Shown in pieces: positions 1-5,534 of a stretch of DNA of 17,110 nucleotides. The position numbers were made by a program, and so were the translations under genes. Numbering within the stretch: position 1 is the stretch's first letter; every line of letters begins with the position of its first letter. Source of the DNA: Shewanella sp. (GTDB taxonomy: Bacteria > Pseudomonadota > Gammaproteobacteria > Enterobacterales > Shewanellaceae); NCBI GenBank assembly GCA_004195335.1, contig SDWK01000935.1:1-17110 (forward strand). The letters run 5' to 3'. The notes under the pieces were generated by a model, which searched no databases, was not told where the DNA came from, and saw only the letters and a list, made by a program, of their open reading frames with translations.

Positions 1-19
1 GTATTAATGGAGTAGTATG

Positions 20-664
20 ATGAACAAAACTATTGTTTCTGGATTAATCGCGGCCGCCCTACTAACTACCGGTTTCGCTTCTTCTGTTTCAGCCCATCAG
101 GCGGGTGATATTATCATTCGTGCCGGTGTTGCAGTTGTTGCCCCTAACGAGTCAAGCCAAGATGTTGCTAGTTTCGGTGAGTTTGAGGTCGATGATAATA
201 CTCAGATTGGTTTGAATTTTGGTTATATGTTGACTGATAATATCGGCATCGAGCTTTTAGCCGCTTCACCGTTTACTCACGACATCTCATTAGGTGACTT
301 TGGCAAGATTGCCGAGACTAAGCAACTTCCGCCTACCTTAGTTGCCCAGTACTACTTTGGCTCTGCTGATTCTAAGCTTCGTCCATATATCGGTGCCGGT
401 GTTAACTTCACTAACTTTTACGACAACGAGTTTACCAACGATCTCGATGGTGCCTTGACAGATCTTAGTCTTTCTAACTCTTGGGGGCTTGCGGCGCAAG
501 TCGGTCTGGATTACCAAATTAACAAAAACTGGCTAGTGAACGCCTCTGTTTGGTATGCACAGATCAGCACGGATGTTGATTTCAAATTAGCGGGTGATGC
601 CGTGAAGATTGAAACTGATATCGACCCATGGGTTTACATGGTGAGTGTTGGTTATACTTTCTAA
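20..664 (+). CDS. ompW: OmpW family outer-membrane beta-barrel protein
   Basis: Small eight-stranded outer-membrane barrel of the OmpW family, which forms a narrow channel for hydrophobic or small solutes; the true substrate is unknown. The 214-residue product starts with a Sec signal peptide (basic NK, a hydrophobic core at residues 5-20, likely cut after SVSA at residue 25). The mature chain carries family hallmarks: the N-terminal AGDIIIRAG strand, QLPPT before the QYYF strand near residue 110, and the C-terminal DPWVYMVSVGYTF ending in Phe, the signal for the BAM assembly machine. Two ATGs lie side by side at 17 and 20. GGAG at 9-12 is 4 nt from the first and 7 nt from the second, so the second was chosen. 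The promoter lies outside the window. The gene is monocistronic and ends at a strong hairpin. Family assignment is firm. Confidence 0.93.
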   Translation: MNKTIVSGLIAAALLTTGFASSVSAHQAGDIIIRAGVAVVAPNESSQDVASFGEFEVDDNTQIGLNFGYMLTDNIGIELLAASPFTHDISLGDFGKIAETKQLPPTLVAQYYFGSADSKLRPYIGAGVNFTNFYDNEFTNDLDGALTDLSLSNSWGLAAQVGLDYQINKNWLVNASVWYAQISTDVDFKLAGDAVKIETDIDPWVYMVSVGYTF

Positions 665-711
665 ATCAGACTAGTGTCTTAAGATTGGCAGGCACTAGAA
701 ACTAGATTAGT

Positions 712-741
712 AAAAAAAGGAGCCTCAGGCTCCTTTTATGT
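712..741. terminator. Bidirectional intrinsic terminator between ompW and the SDR gene
   Basis: A perfect 10-bp stem AAAAGGAGCC / GGCTCCTTTT (715-724 and 728-737) with a 3-nt TCA loop, preceded by a run of As and followed by Ts. It reads as a rho-independent terminator on both strands. On the plus strand it ends ompW; on the minus strand it has seven Ts and would end the SDR transcript after the heptamer array. Confidence 0.88.
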
Positions 742-756
742 TTTAAGCTTGCGCTA

Positions 757-826
757 CTCGAACCTCGAACCTCGAACCTCGAACCTCGAACCTCGAACCT
801 CGAACCTCGAACCTCGAACCTCGAAC
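757..826. repeat. Ten perfect tandem copies of a 7-bp unit (CTCGAAC)
   Basis: Ten uninterrupted identical copies of CTCGAAC (GTTCGAG on the minus strand) fill 757-826. The next base begins the stop codon of the minus-strand SDR gene (827-829), so the array is the first 70 nt of that gene's 3' untranslated region, before the terminator. The unit contains TTCGAA-related self-complementary sequence (TCGA), so it can pair with itself. Seven is not a multiple of three, and no reading frame of the array contains a stop codon. Perfect identity of ten short units suggests recent slippage expansion and likely copy-number variation between strains. Confidence 0.97.
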
Positions 827-1594
827 CTATTTTTTTCCTTCAGCCTTGGCCGCGAGGCGTTCAGCCTTAGTACGCCAGTGCCGAGTGTTGTAGACAAATT
901 CAGGCAATAACTTAGTCAGCCATGCCACTAAACGCCAGCGCTTGGTCACATAGACTTTTCGTTTCGCCCCTTGCATCGCTTTAATTATCTGTCTTGCGAC
1001 CTCATCAGGTGGAGAGAGCCATAAACGACTTTGCTGCATAGCGGCTTTGTCGAGTAAGCCGAGCTGAATATCTGTAATTGTGATAGGTAACTTTAATCGC
1101 TGAGCATGCATGCTCAAACCATCCAGATAATTAGACGCAAAGGCTTTTGATGCGTGATATGCCACGCTTGGACCACCTCGCAGTCCTGCAATGGAATTTA
1201 TTGCAGCGAGCTGGCCGTAACCTTGCTCTGTGAATAAGCGAAAAGCCGTATTACAGATGGCCGCAAACCCTTGAACATTGACTGTGATGATATCTTGCTC
1301 TGGTCTCCAGGGAAGCTGCGGATCATAGCTGTTCAGCCCGGTATTAACTAAGACCAAGTGGGCCCCACCTAATTGAAGCCACACCTGCTCTATGGTTGAG
1401 ATAATGGCTTGAGGTTCTACAATCTGTAATGGAAATAGATGTACCTTGTTAGGTAGGCTGTCTGCAAACTCTTGAAGTGAATCAGGGTCTTGTGCGAGTA
1501 ACGCAAGTTCAACACCTTGAGCGGAGAGTTGTGTTGCGATTTCACGGCTCAGGAGTGAGTTAGCGCCCACAATTATGGCGGTGGCTTGTGTCAT
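827..1594 (-). CDS. Short-chain dehydrogenase/reductase with a degenerate cofactor motif
   Basis: A 255-residue Rossmann-fold SDR; the substrate cannot be told from sequence. The catalytic set is present: Ser134 (AINSIAG), Tyr146 and Lys150 (YHASK), with Asn106 in the TVNVQG segment. The nucleotide-binding loop is unusual: VGANSLLSREI at 9-19 replaces TGxxxGxG, and VNTG at 83-86 replaces NNAG. The C-terminal ~50 residues are strongly basic (KRWRLVAWLTKLLP, RHWRTKAERLAAKAEGKK) and include a short hydrophobic stretch, which could let the enzyme sit on a membrane face. It is encoded divergently from the lipoprotein-metA pair. No clear Shine-Dalgarno sequence precedes the ATG at 1594. The closest match by type is the DltE/YqjQ-like classical SDRs. 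Confidence 0.85.
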   Translation of the reverse strand: MTQATAIIVGANSLLSREIATQLSAQGVELALLAQDPDSLQEFADSLPNKVHLFPLQIVEPQAIISTIEQVWLQLGGAHLVLVNTGLNSYDPQLPWRPEQDIITVNVQGFAAICNTAFRLFTEQGYGQLAAINSIAGLRGGPSVAYHASKAFASNYLDGLSMHAQRLKLPITITDIQLGLLDKAAMQQSRLWLSPPDEVARQIIKAMQGAKRKVYVTKRWRLVAWLTKLLPEFVYNTRHWRTKAERLAAKAEGKK

Positions 1595-1662
1595 TAGGCT
1601 ATTCGGCTTGAAATTGGTAGCTTATGATAGGGAGATATCAGGTTTGGGACAAGAGTTATAGT

Positions 1663-1931
1663 TTATACCAACTGGTATAAAGATGTGATCGCTCAGCGAG
1701 AATTTAGCGTTTCAGAGGCAAGGCAACGAGTGAAGGGCATAGTTATTCTACGTTTTAGCTCGTTAACGCAGCATCAGATGCGCTAAAACTCGCCTTTCAG
1801 GAGTTTTTTTGGCTTCCTACCTCTGCGTTGAATGACTTCACAAGGGAACACCATTCCTTCATCCATTCGCCTTGAATTCGTTTGCCAAAAACAACTCTGA
1901 GTAGATCACTTTCTTATACCGATTGGTATTA
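1663..1931. mobile_element. MITE-like repeat element with palindromic TTATACC ends
   Basis: A 269-bp non-coding segment bounded by two near-identical 18-mers: TTATACCAACTGGTATAA at 1663-1680 and TTATACCGATTGGTATTA at 1914-1931. Each is itself a near-palindrome, and they match at 15 of 18 positions in either orientation. The interior holds further dyads: GTTTTAGC / GCTAAAAC (1752-1759 and 1782-1789) enclosing GCATCAGATGC, and AAAACTC / GAGTTTT (1785-1791 and 1801-1807) followed by more Ts, which looks like a terminator. No open reading frame explains it. I recall similar TTATACCrATTGGTATAA-bounded repeats in Shewanella genomes; its multicopy nature is inference here. Confidence 0.65.
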
Positions 1932-2133
1932 GAGCTGTGAGCCCTGAAGGTGAGTCATTGTCATGGCATGTGTCTATAGCTATTAAAAAGTAAAGAAGAG
2001 GGTGTGATGTTTGCAGCCCACTTTATAATGAAGCTGTCCCGTCTTGAGATGAGTTGAGGGGAGAACATCGCGATCATTGACTAAAGTGCTGATTGAAGAA
2101 ATAGAAAGTGAAGAAATAAAAAGTTAAGAATAT
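1932..2133. other. Leader region upstream of the lipoprotein gene, no gene seen
   Basis: Remainder of the gap between the divergent SDR and lipoprotein genes, to the right of the MITE-like element. It is purine-rich on the plus strand near its end. A perfect -10 hexamer TATAAT lies at 2024-2029, but no acceptable -35 stands 16-18 nt upstream. A TTGACT at 2077-2082 lacks a good -10. No coding potential or RNA gene was recognised. Confidence 0.5.
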
Positions 2134-2164
2134 TCTACATGGACATGTAGACATCCAGAAGTCT
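2134..2164 (+). promoter_or_regulatory. Palindrome plus tandem met-box-like octamers (possible MetJ operator)
   Basis: Two overlapping patterns. First, a perfect inverted repeat TCTACATG-GA-CATGTAGA (2134-2151). Second, consecutive 8-mers in one register resembling the MetJ consensus AGACGTCT: GGACATGT (2141-2148, 5/8), AGACATCC (2149-2156, 6/8) and AGAAGTCT (2157-2164, 7/8). MetJ binds two or more adjacent met boxes, and metA, a classic MetJ target, is the second gene downstream. The site ends about 25 nt before the lipoprotein start. The match is suggestive only; MetJ itself is not in the window. Confidence 0.4.
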
Positions 2165-2188
2165 TAATGTATGATTGGGAGTAAGATG

Positions 2189-2599
2189 ATGAAAAAGTGG
2201 TTAAGGCGAGTTTTACCTTTCGTTGCGACGGTGGCAACCGTCGGAGTATTAGTCGGTTGTGCGACACCCAATGCGGGCGTCGAGATCCAGGGTGAGGTTT
2301 GGTATAAGGAGCGGATCGCTCTGCCACAAGATGCTGTGTTAACGGTGGAAGTTAAGGATGTATCGCTGATGGATGCACCGGCAATTGTGCTTGCGCAGAT
2401 AGAGCGAAGCGATGTCAGCACGCCAGCGCCTTTTCAGTTTTTAATAAATAGAGATCAGTTTGAGTCAGGTCATACCTACGCCATAGGTGCCAAAATCACC
2501 CTCAATGACCAGCTGTTATTCATCAATACTCAAGCATATAACATAGATTTAGGGTCAAGTGAGCCTATGTCAGTGTTGGTACAGAAGGTCGGTCGCTAA
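2189..2599 (+). CDS. YbaY/YscW-family outer-membrane lipoprotein
   Basis: A 136-residue lipoprotein. The signal peptide has a basic start (MKKWLRR), a hydrophobic core and the lipobox LVGC, giving acylated Cys24. The +2 residue is Ala, so Lol sorting to the outer membrane is expected. The mature part (VEIQGEVWYKERIALPQDAVLTVEV and the FQFLINRDQF segment) matches the YbaY/YscW-type beta-sandwich family, named after a secretin-pilot lipoprotein but of unknown function in most bacteria. In-frame ATGs occur at 2171, 2186 and 2189. GGGAG at 2177-2181 rules out the first and is best spaced (7 nt) for the last. It lies 82 nt upstream of metA on the same strand with no terminator between, so co-transcription is likely. 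Confidence 0.82.
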   Translation: MKKWLRRVLPFVATVATVGVLVGCATPNAGVEIQGEVWYKERIALPQDAVLTVEVKDVSLMDAPAIVLAQIERSDVSTPAPFQFLINRDQFESGHTYAIGAKITLNDQLLFINTQAYNIDLGSSEPMSVLVQKVGR

Positions 2600-2637
2600 G
2601 CTTAATTGAAGCAAAAATGCGGCGTAGATCCCACAGT

Positions 2638-2667
2638 CTGACACATTTATTTTAATGAATAGATAAT
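2638..2667 (+). promoter_or_regulatory. Candidate sigma-70 promoter immediately before metA
   Basis: CTGACA (2638-2643, 5/6 to TTGACA) and GATAAT (2662-2667, 5/6 to TATAAT) with an 18-nt spacer. Against it, transcription would start near 2674, leaving only about 8 nt of leader and cutting into the metA ribosome binding site. It may be fortuitous. Confidence 0.3.
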
Positions 2668-2681
2668 GGAAGAGGCGCGGT

Positions 2682-3626
2682 ATGCCGGTTAAAATTCCCG
2701 ATGATCTGCCAGCAGCAGAGATCTTAGAGTCAGAAAACATCTTCGTTATGTCTGAGACTCGGGCAGCAAATCAAGATATTCGTCCGATGAAAGTGCTTAT
2801 TCTGAATTTGATGCCGAATAAAATTGAGACCGAAACACAGCTTCTGCGTTTACTGGGTAATACTCCTCTGCAGGTCGATGTGGATCTGCTCAGAATTCAC
2901 GATAAAGAGTCCAGGCACACCTCTATCGATCACATGAATAACTTTTACCGTGATTTCGAAGCCGTGCGCCAGAAAAACTATGATGGTTTGATTATCACGG
3001 GCGCGCCATTGGGCCAGGTTGAATTTGAAGATGTGAGCTATTGGGATCATATTCGTGAAATTATCGATTGGTCTCAGCAACATGTCACCTCCGTGCTTTT
3101 CTTATGTTGGGCGGCTCACGCTGCGCTGTACCATCTCTATGGATTGAACAGAAAGCTACTCAAGGAAAAGCGCTCCGGCGTATTTTTGCATAAGCGAACT
3201 CATCAACATATTCCTTTGCTGCGCGGATTCGACGATGAGTTCTTGGCCCCTCATTCGCGGTTTGCCGAAATGGATATTCAACAGCTAAAAGATCATCCAG
3301 CATTGCAGGTGTTAACAGAATCTGATGATGCAGGCGCCTATATGGTGCTCAGTACCAACAACCGTAACTTGTTTGTTATGGGACACCCGGAGTACCAGAA
3401 ATCGACACTTAAGGACGAGTATTTTCGCGATCTGGGAGAAGGGCTACAACCTGAGATCCCACAAAATTATTTTCGCCATAATGACCCCGGCCTTGAGCCT
3501 GTTGCCCGATGGTATGGCCATGGCAGCCTGTTGGTCAGTAATTGGCTTAACTACTATGTTTATCAGCTTACCCCCTATAATCTGGATGATATGAGTGGCA
3601 TCACTCCCTGGGAAAGTGAGATTTAA
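2682..3626 (+). CDS. metA: Homoserine O-succinyltransferase
   Basis: First committed step of methionine synthesis: transfer of a succinyl group from succinyl-CoA to homoserine in the cytoplasm. The 314-residue length matches the family. The catalytic triad is visible: nucleophile Cys142 in [16 protein letters not shown], and His235 and Glu237 in GHPEY. Residue 111 is Gly (APLGQVEF); family work on MetA ties Gly at this position to succinyl-CoA use and Glu to acetyl-CoA use, so succinyltransfer is predicted. The start follows an AGAGGCG-type ribosome site. It is preceded by the lipoprotein gene and, possibly, by met-box-like sites upstream of that gene. MetA proteins are typically heat-labile and feedback-inhibited, which cannot be read from sequence. 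Assignment is firm. Confidence 0.97.
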   Translation: MPVKIPDDLPAAEILESENIFVMSETRAANQDIRPMKVLILNLMPNKIETETQLLRLLGNTPLQVDVDLLRIHDKESRHTSIDHMNNFYRDFEAVRQKNYDGLIITGAPLGQVEFEDVSYWDHIREIIDWSQQHVTSVLFLCWAAHAALYHLYGLNRKLLKEKRSGVFLHKRTHQHIPLLRGFDDEFLAPHSRFAEMDIQQLKDHPALQVLTESDDAGAYMVLSTNNRNLFVMGHPEYQKSTLKDEYFRDLGEGLQPEIPQNYFRHNDPGLEPVARWYGHGSLLVSNWLNYYVYQLTPYNLDDMSGITPWESEI

Positions 3627-3635
3627 TTCGGTGAC

Positions 3636-3673
3636 GAGGCATTAGGTTCGAGTTGCGAGCCATGAGGCATTAG
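3636..3673 (+). repeat. Direct 10-bp repeat with heptamer-like sequence after metA
   Basis: GAGGCATTAG occurs at 3636-3645 and again at 3664-3673, 28 bp apart. The first copy runs into GGTTCGAG (3645-3652), which contains GTTCGAG, the exact reverse complement of the array unit at 757-826; the second is followed by the related TTTCTAGGTTCTAG. This is likely a degenerate relative of the same repeat family. Confidence 0.5.
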
Positions 3674-3716
3674 TTTCTAGGTTCTAGCTTTATTACAGGA
3701 GTGAGACATTCTCTAT

Positions 3717-3740
3717 GTAGGAGAGGCTTTAGCCGCGAAT
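3717..3740 (+). repeat. REP-like element (GTAGGAG...GCCGCGA)
   Basis: GTAGGAGAGGCTTTAGCCGC followed by GAAT, with the core inverted repeat GGCT-TT-AGCC (3725-3734). The GTAGGAG(C/A)GGCTT(T/C)AGCCGCGA pattern is a common short extragenic palindromic repeat in gammaproteobacteria, recognised here from memory. It is a single copy in this window. Confidence 0.5.
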
Positions 3741-3756
3741 GTTTTGGAGCTGCTTA

Positions 3757-3791
3757 CGAGCTGCGAGCTATGGGCTACGTGTTACGAAGCC
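3757..3791 (+). repeat. Degenerate heptamer array (about five units)
   Basis: The stretch parses into consecutive 7-mers CGAGCTG, CGAGCTA, TGGGCTA, CGTGTTA and CGAAGCC. The 7-bp period and CGA start match the perfect array at 757-826 (CGAACCT in the same phase), although the units have diverged. Confidence 0.5.
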
Positions 3792-3797
3792 CCCGTC

Positions 3798-3822
3798 ATC
3801 CCGGCGTGCTTTTAGCCGGGAT
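3798..3822 (+). repeat. Palindromic repeat ATCCCGGC...GCCGGGAT
   Basis: A perfect 8-bp inverted repeat (3798-3805 and 3815-3822) with a 9-nt loop GTGCTTTTA. It closely resembles a dispersed GTCATCCCGGC...GCCGGGATCC palindrome found in many proteobacterial genomes. No T-run follows, so it is not a standard terminator, but it is the only strong hairpin downstream of metA and may protect or end that transcript. Confidence 0.55.
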
Positions 3823-4047
3823 CCATAGGCCTAATTCCAGCAACGCAGGGGGGATTTTGTTACTCAAGCTGGTGACTCGCAGCCGTCTCTGCATTATTTT
3901 AAGCTGGTCGCTTTTGCTAACACTTCCCAAGAACCAGCTCTACTTCCCCTCTTTACCTCTTTCAATACGACTTAATATTCAATCTGTAAATCTTGAGTGA
4001 CATCTCGACCTCATACTTTGGTATAAGTTTGACCAGCTAACACTTGC
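3823..4047. other. Non-coding stretch between the repeats and the ivd control site
   Basis: Nothing recognisable as a gene or RNA. An open frame runs from 3701 to 4000, but it begins inside the repeats and has no family-like sequence. The first half still resembles repeat-derived sequence; the second half leads into the ivd promoter region. Confidence 0.5.
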
Positions 4048-4066
4048 TTTACGTTCGCGTAAACGT
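4048..4066 (+). promoter_or_regulatory. Overlapping dyads upstream of the ivd operon (candidate LiuR-type operator)
   Basis: TTTACG-TTCG-CGTAAA (4048-4063) and ACGTT-CGCGTA-AACGT (4051-4066) are two perfect overlapping inverted repeats about 100 nt before the thiolase gene. Branched-chain amino acid degradation operons of gammaproteobacteria are known to be controlled by the MerR-family regulator LiuR, whose sites are TTTACGT/ACGTAAA-like dyads. TTTACG to GATATT (4073-4078) would give the 19-nt -35/-10 spacing typical of MerR-type promoters, with the dyad partly inside the spacer. The regulator gene is not in the window. Confidence 0.45.
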
Positions 4067-4168
4067 CAGAGTGATATTAATAGAGCAAGATCACACTTAC
4101 TAATTGTTTTTAGATGCTGGTGATGAAAAGTTACTCGCTGGCAGTCCTAATCCATTACCGGAGTAGAT

Positions 4169-5359
4169 ATGAGTACAGAGCAGTCAAACCTAGATATCGT
4201 TATTGTCGCCGCTAAACGTACCCCTATGGGTGGATTTCAAGGGGCATTGTCGAGTGTGACTTCACCTAAATTGGCTGCAACGGCCATCAAAGGATTGATG
4301 GAGCAAACCGGAATGTCAGGAGAGCTGCTTGATGAAGTGCTTATGGGGTGTGTATTGCCTGCAGGACTGGGTCAAGCCCCGGCGCGTCAAGCCACCTTAG
4401 GTGCTGGACTCCCTTTCTCTGTTGGCGCGACAACAGTGAATAAAGTCTGTGGCTCGGGGATGAAAACCGTCATGTTAGCCCATGATTTGATTAAAGCCGG
4501 CAGCGCATCTATTGTTATTGCCGGTGGTATGGAGAGTATGAGCCAAGCGCCATATCTACTCGATAAAGCGCGAGCGGGAATGCGTATGGGACACGGCAAG
4601 GTGATGGATCATATGTTCCTCGATGGTCTTGAAGATGCCTATACCGGTGGTGCTATGGGCACATTTGCTCAAGAGACGGCCGATGAATTCAACTTGACCC
4701 GTGAGCAGATGGACAGTTTTGCACTGAGTTCACTCAAAAAGGCCAATGCAGCGATCGAATGCGGTGCGTTTAAAGATGAGATAACCCCAGTGACGGTTTC
4801 CAGTCGTCGCGGCGATACGTTTGTCGATACCGATGAACAACCCGGCAACGCACGTCCTGATAAGATCCCAAGTTTACGTCCGGCCTTTGCAAAAGACGGT
4901 ACCATTACGGCGGCGAACTCGAGTTCAATCTCTGATGGTGCGGCGGCGTTGATGTTGATGACGGCTAAGCAGGCAAATTCACTGGGATTATCAGTGCTTG
5001 CCACCATCAAGGGGCATACCACTCATGCACAAGAGCCATCGATGTTTACTACCGCCCCTGTTGGTGCGATGAATAAGCTGTTCGATAAAGTGAACTGGAA
5101 TAAAGACGATGTGGATCTGTTTGAGATCAATGAAGCCTTTGCCATGGTGACTATGTTGGCTATCTCTGAGTTATCGCTCGATGAGTCAAAGGTTAATGTC
5201 AATGGTGGTGCATGTGCGCTTGGCCATCCAATCGGCTGCTCAGGCGCGCGATTATTAGTGAGCCTAATCTATGCCCTCAAAGCCCGTGGCCTTAAGCGAG
5301 GCGTCGCTTCACTGTGTATAGGTGGCGGCGAAGCGACGGCGATGGCCATCGAAGTTTAG
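4169..5359 (+). CDS. ivdA: Acetyl-CoA acyltransferase (thiolase) of isoleucine degradation
   Basis: A 396-residue type II thiolase. In this operon the expected reaction is cleavage of 2-methylacetoacetyl-CoA with CoA to acetyl-CoA and propionyl-CoA, the last step of isoleucine breakdown. The active site is complete: nucleophile Cys94 in NKVCGSGMK, the NEAFA motif at 321-325, His353 in GGACALGHPIGCSGAR, and the acid/base Cys383 in LCIGGGEA. GGAG at 4160-4163 lies 5 nt from the ATG. It is the first gene of the operon and follows a dyad-containing leader. It belongs to the AtoB/acetoacetyl-CoA thiolase group, so acetoacetyl-CoA activity is also possible. The symbol ivdA follows usage I recall for Shewanella; automated pipelines would often write atoB. 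Confidence 0.9.
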   Translation: MSTEQSNLDIVIVAAKRTPMGGFQGALSSVTSPKLAATAIKGLMEQTGMSGELLDEVLMGCVLPAGLGQAPARQATLGAGLPFSVGATTVNKVCGSGMKTVMLAHDLIKAGSASIVIAGGMESMSQAPYLLDKARAGMRMGHGKVMDHMFLDGLEDAYTGGAMGTFAQETADEFNLTREQMDSFALSSLKKANAAIECGAFKDEITPVTVSSRRGDTFVDTDEQPGNARPDKIPSLRPAFAKDGTITAANSSSISDGAAALMLMTAKQANSLGLSVLATIKGHTTHAQEPSMFTTAPVGAMNKLFDKVNWNKDDVDLFEINEAFAMVTMLAISELSLDESKVNVNGGACALGHPIGCSGARLLVSLIYALKARGLKRGVASLCIGGGEATAMAIEV

Positions 5360-5462
5360 TTCTATCGATTTAACCCATGATTTATAAATAACTGTCGTGG
5401 GTAACTAAGAGATGTGAGTTAAGAAGCCGTCACTTACATGTAGCAATCAACAAGACAAAATG

Positions 5463-5518
5463 ACCGATTTTTGTGTGTAAAAACAATAATTATGCCACCA
5501 AAATCGGTTCGAACCGAT
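5463..5518 (+). promoter_or_regulatory. Three-arm inverted repeat in the mmsA leader (possible switch or operator)
   Basis: Three matching arms: ACCGATTTT (5463-5471), AAAATCGGT (5500-5508) and AACCGAT (5512-5518). The middle arm pairs perfectly with either side: 9 bp with the upstream arm, or in the 16-bp palindrome ATCGGTTCGAACCGAT (5503-5518). The two hairpins exclude each other. The second ends 6 nt before the ribosome binding site. It could be an RNA structure that gates mmsA translation or a DNA operator for a dimeric repressor; the sequence alone does not decide. Confidence 0.5.
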
Positions 5519-5534
5519 CTTAATGGGAAGCAAT

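Noticed and set aside
757..826. Reading the heptamer array as a CRISPR
   Set aside because: Units are 7 bp and contiguous, with no spacers; CRISPR repeats are several times longer and separated by unique spacers.
2024..2029. TATAAT as the promoter of the lipoprotein-metA unit
   Set aside because: The hexamer is perfect, but there is no -35 at 16-18 nt and no extended -10 TG; kept only as a remark.
2124..2421. Two minus-strand open frames opposite the lipoprotein gene
   Set aside because: The plus strand encodes a clear signal peptide, lipobox and YbaY-like domain; the antisense frames have no recognisable features.
3798..3822. Calling the ATCCCGGC hairpin an intrinsic terminator of metA
   Set aside because: No T-run follows the stem and it lies 170 nt beyond the stop codon; it matches a dispersed palindrome better.
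3701..4000. 99-residue plus-strand open frame downstream of metA
   Set aside because: It runs through the REP-like hairpin, the heptamers and the ATCCCGGC palindrome, shows no protein-family pattern and has no convincing ribosome site; the sequence is better explained as repeats.
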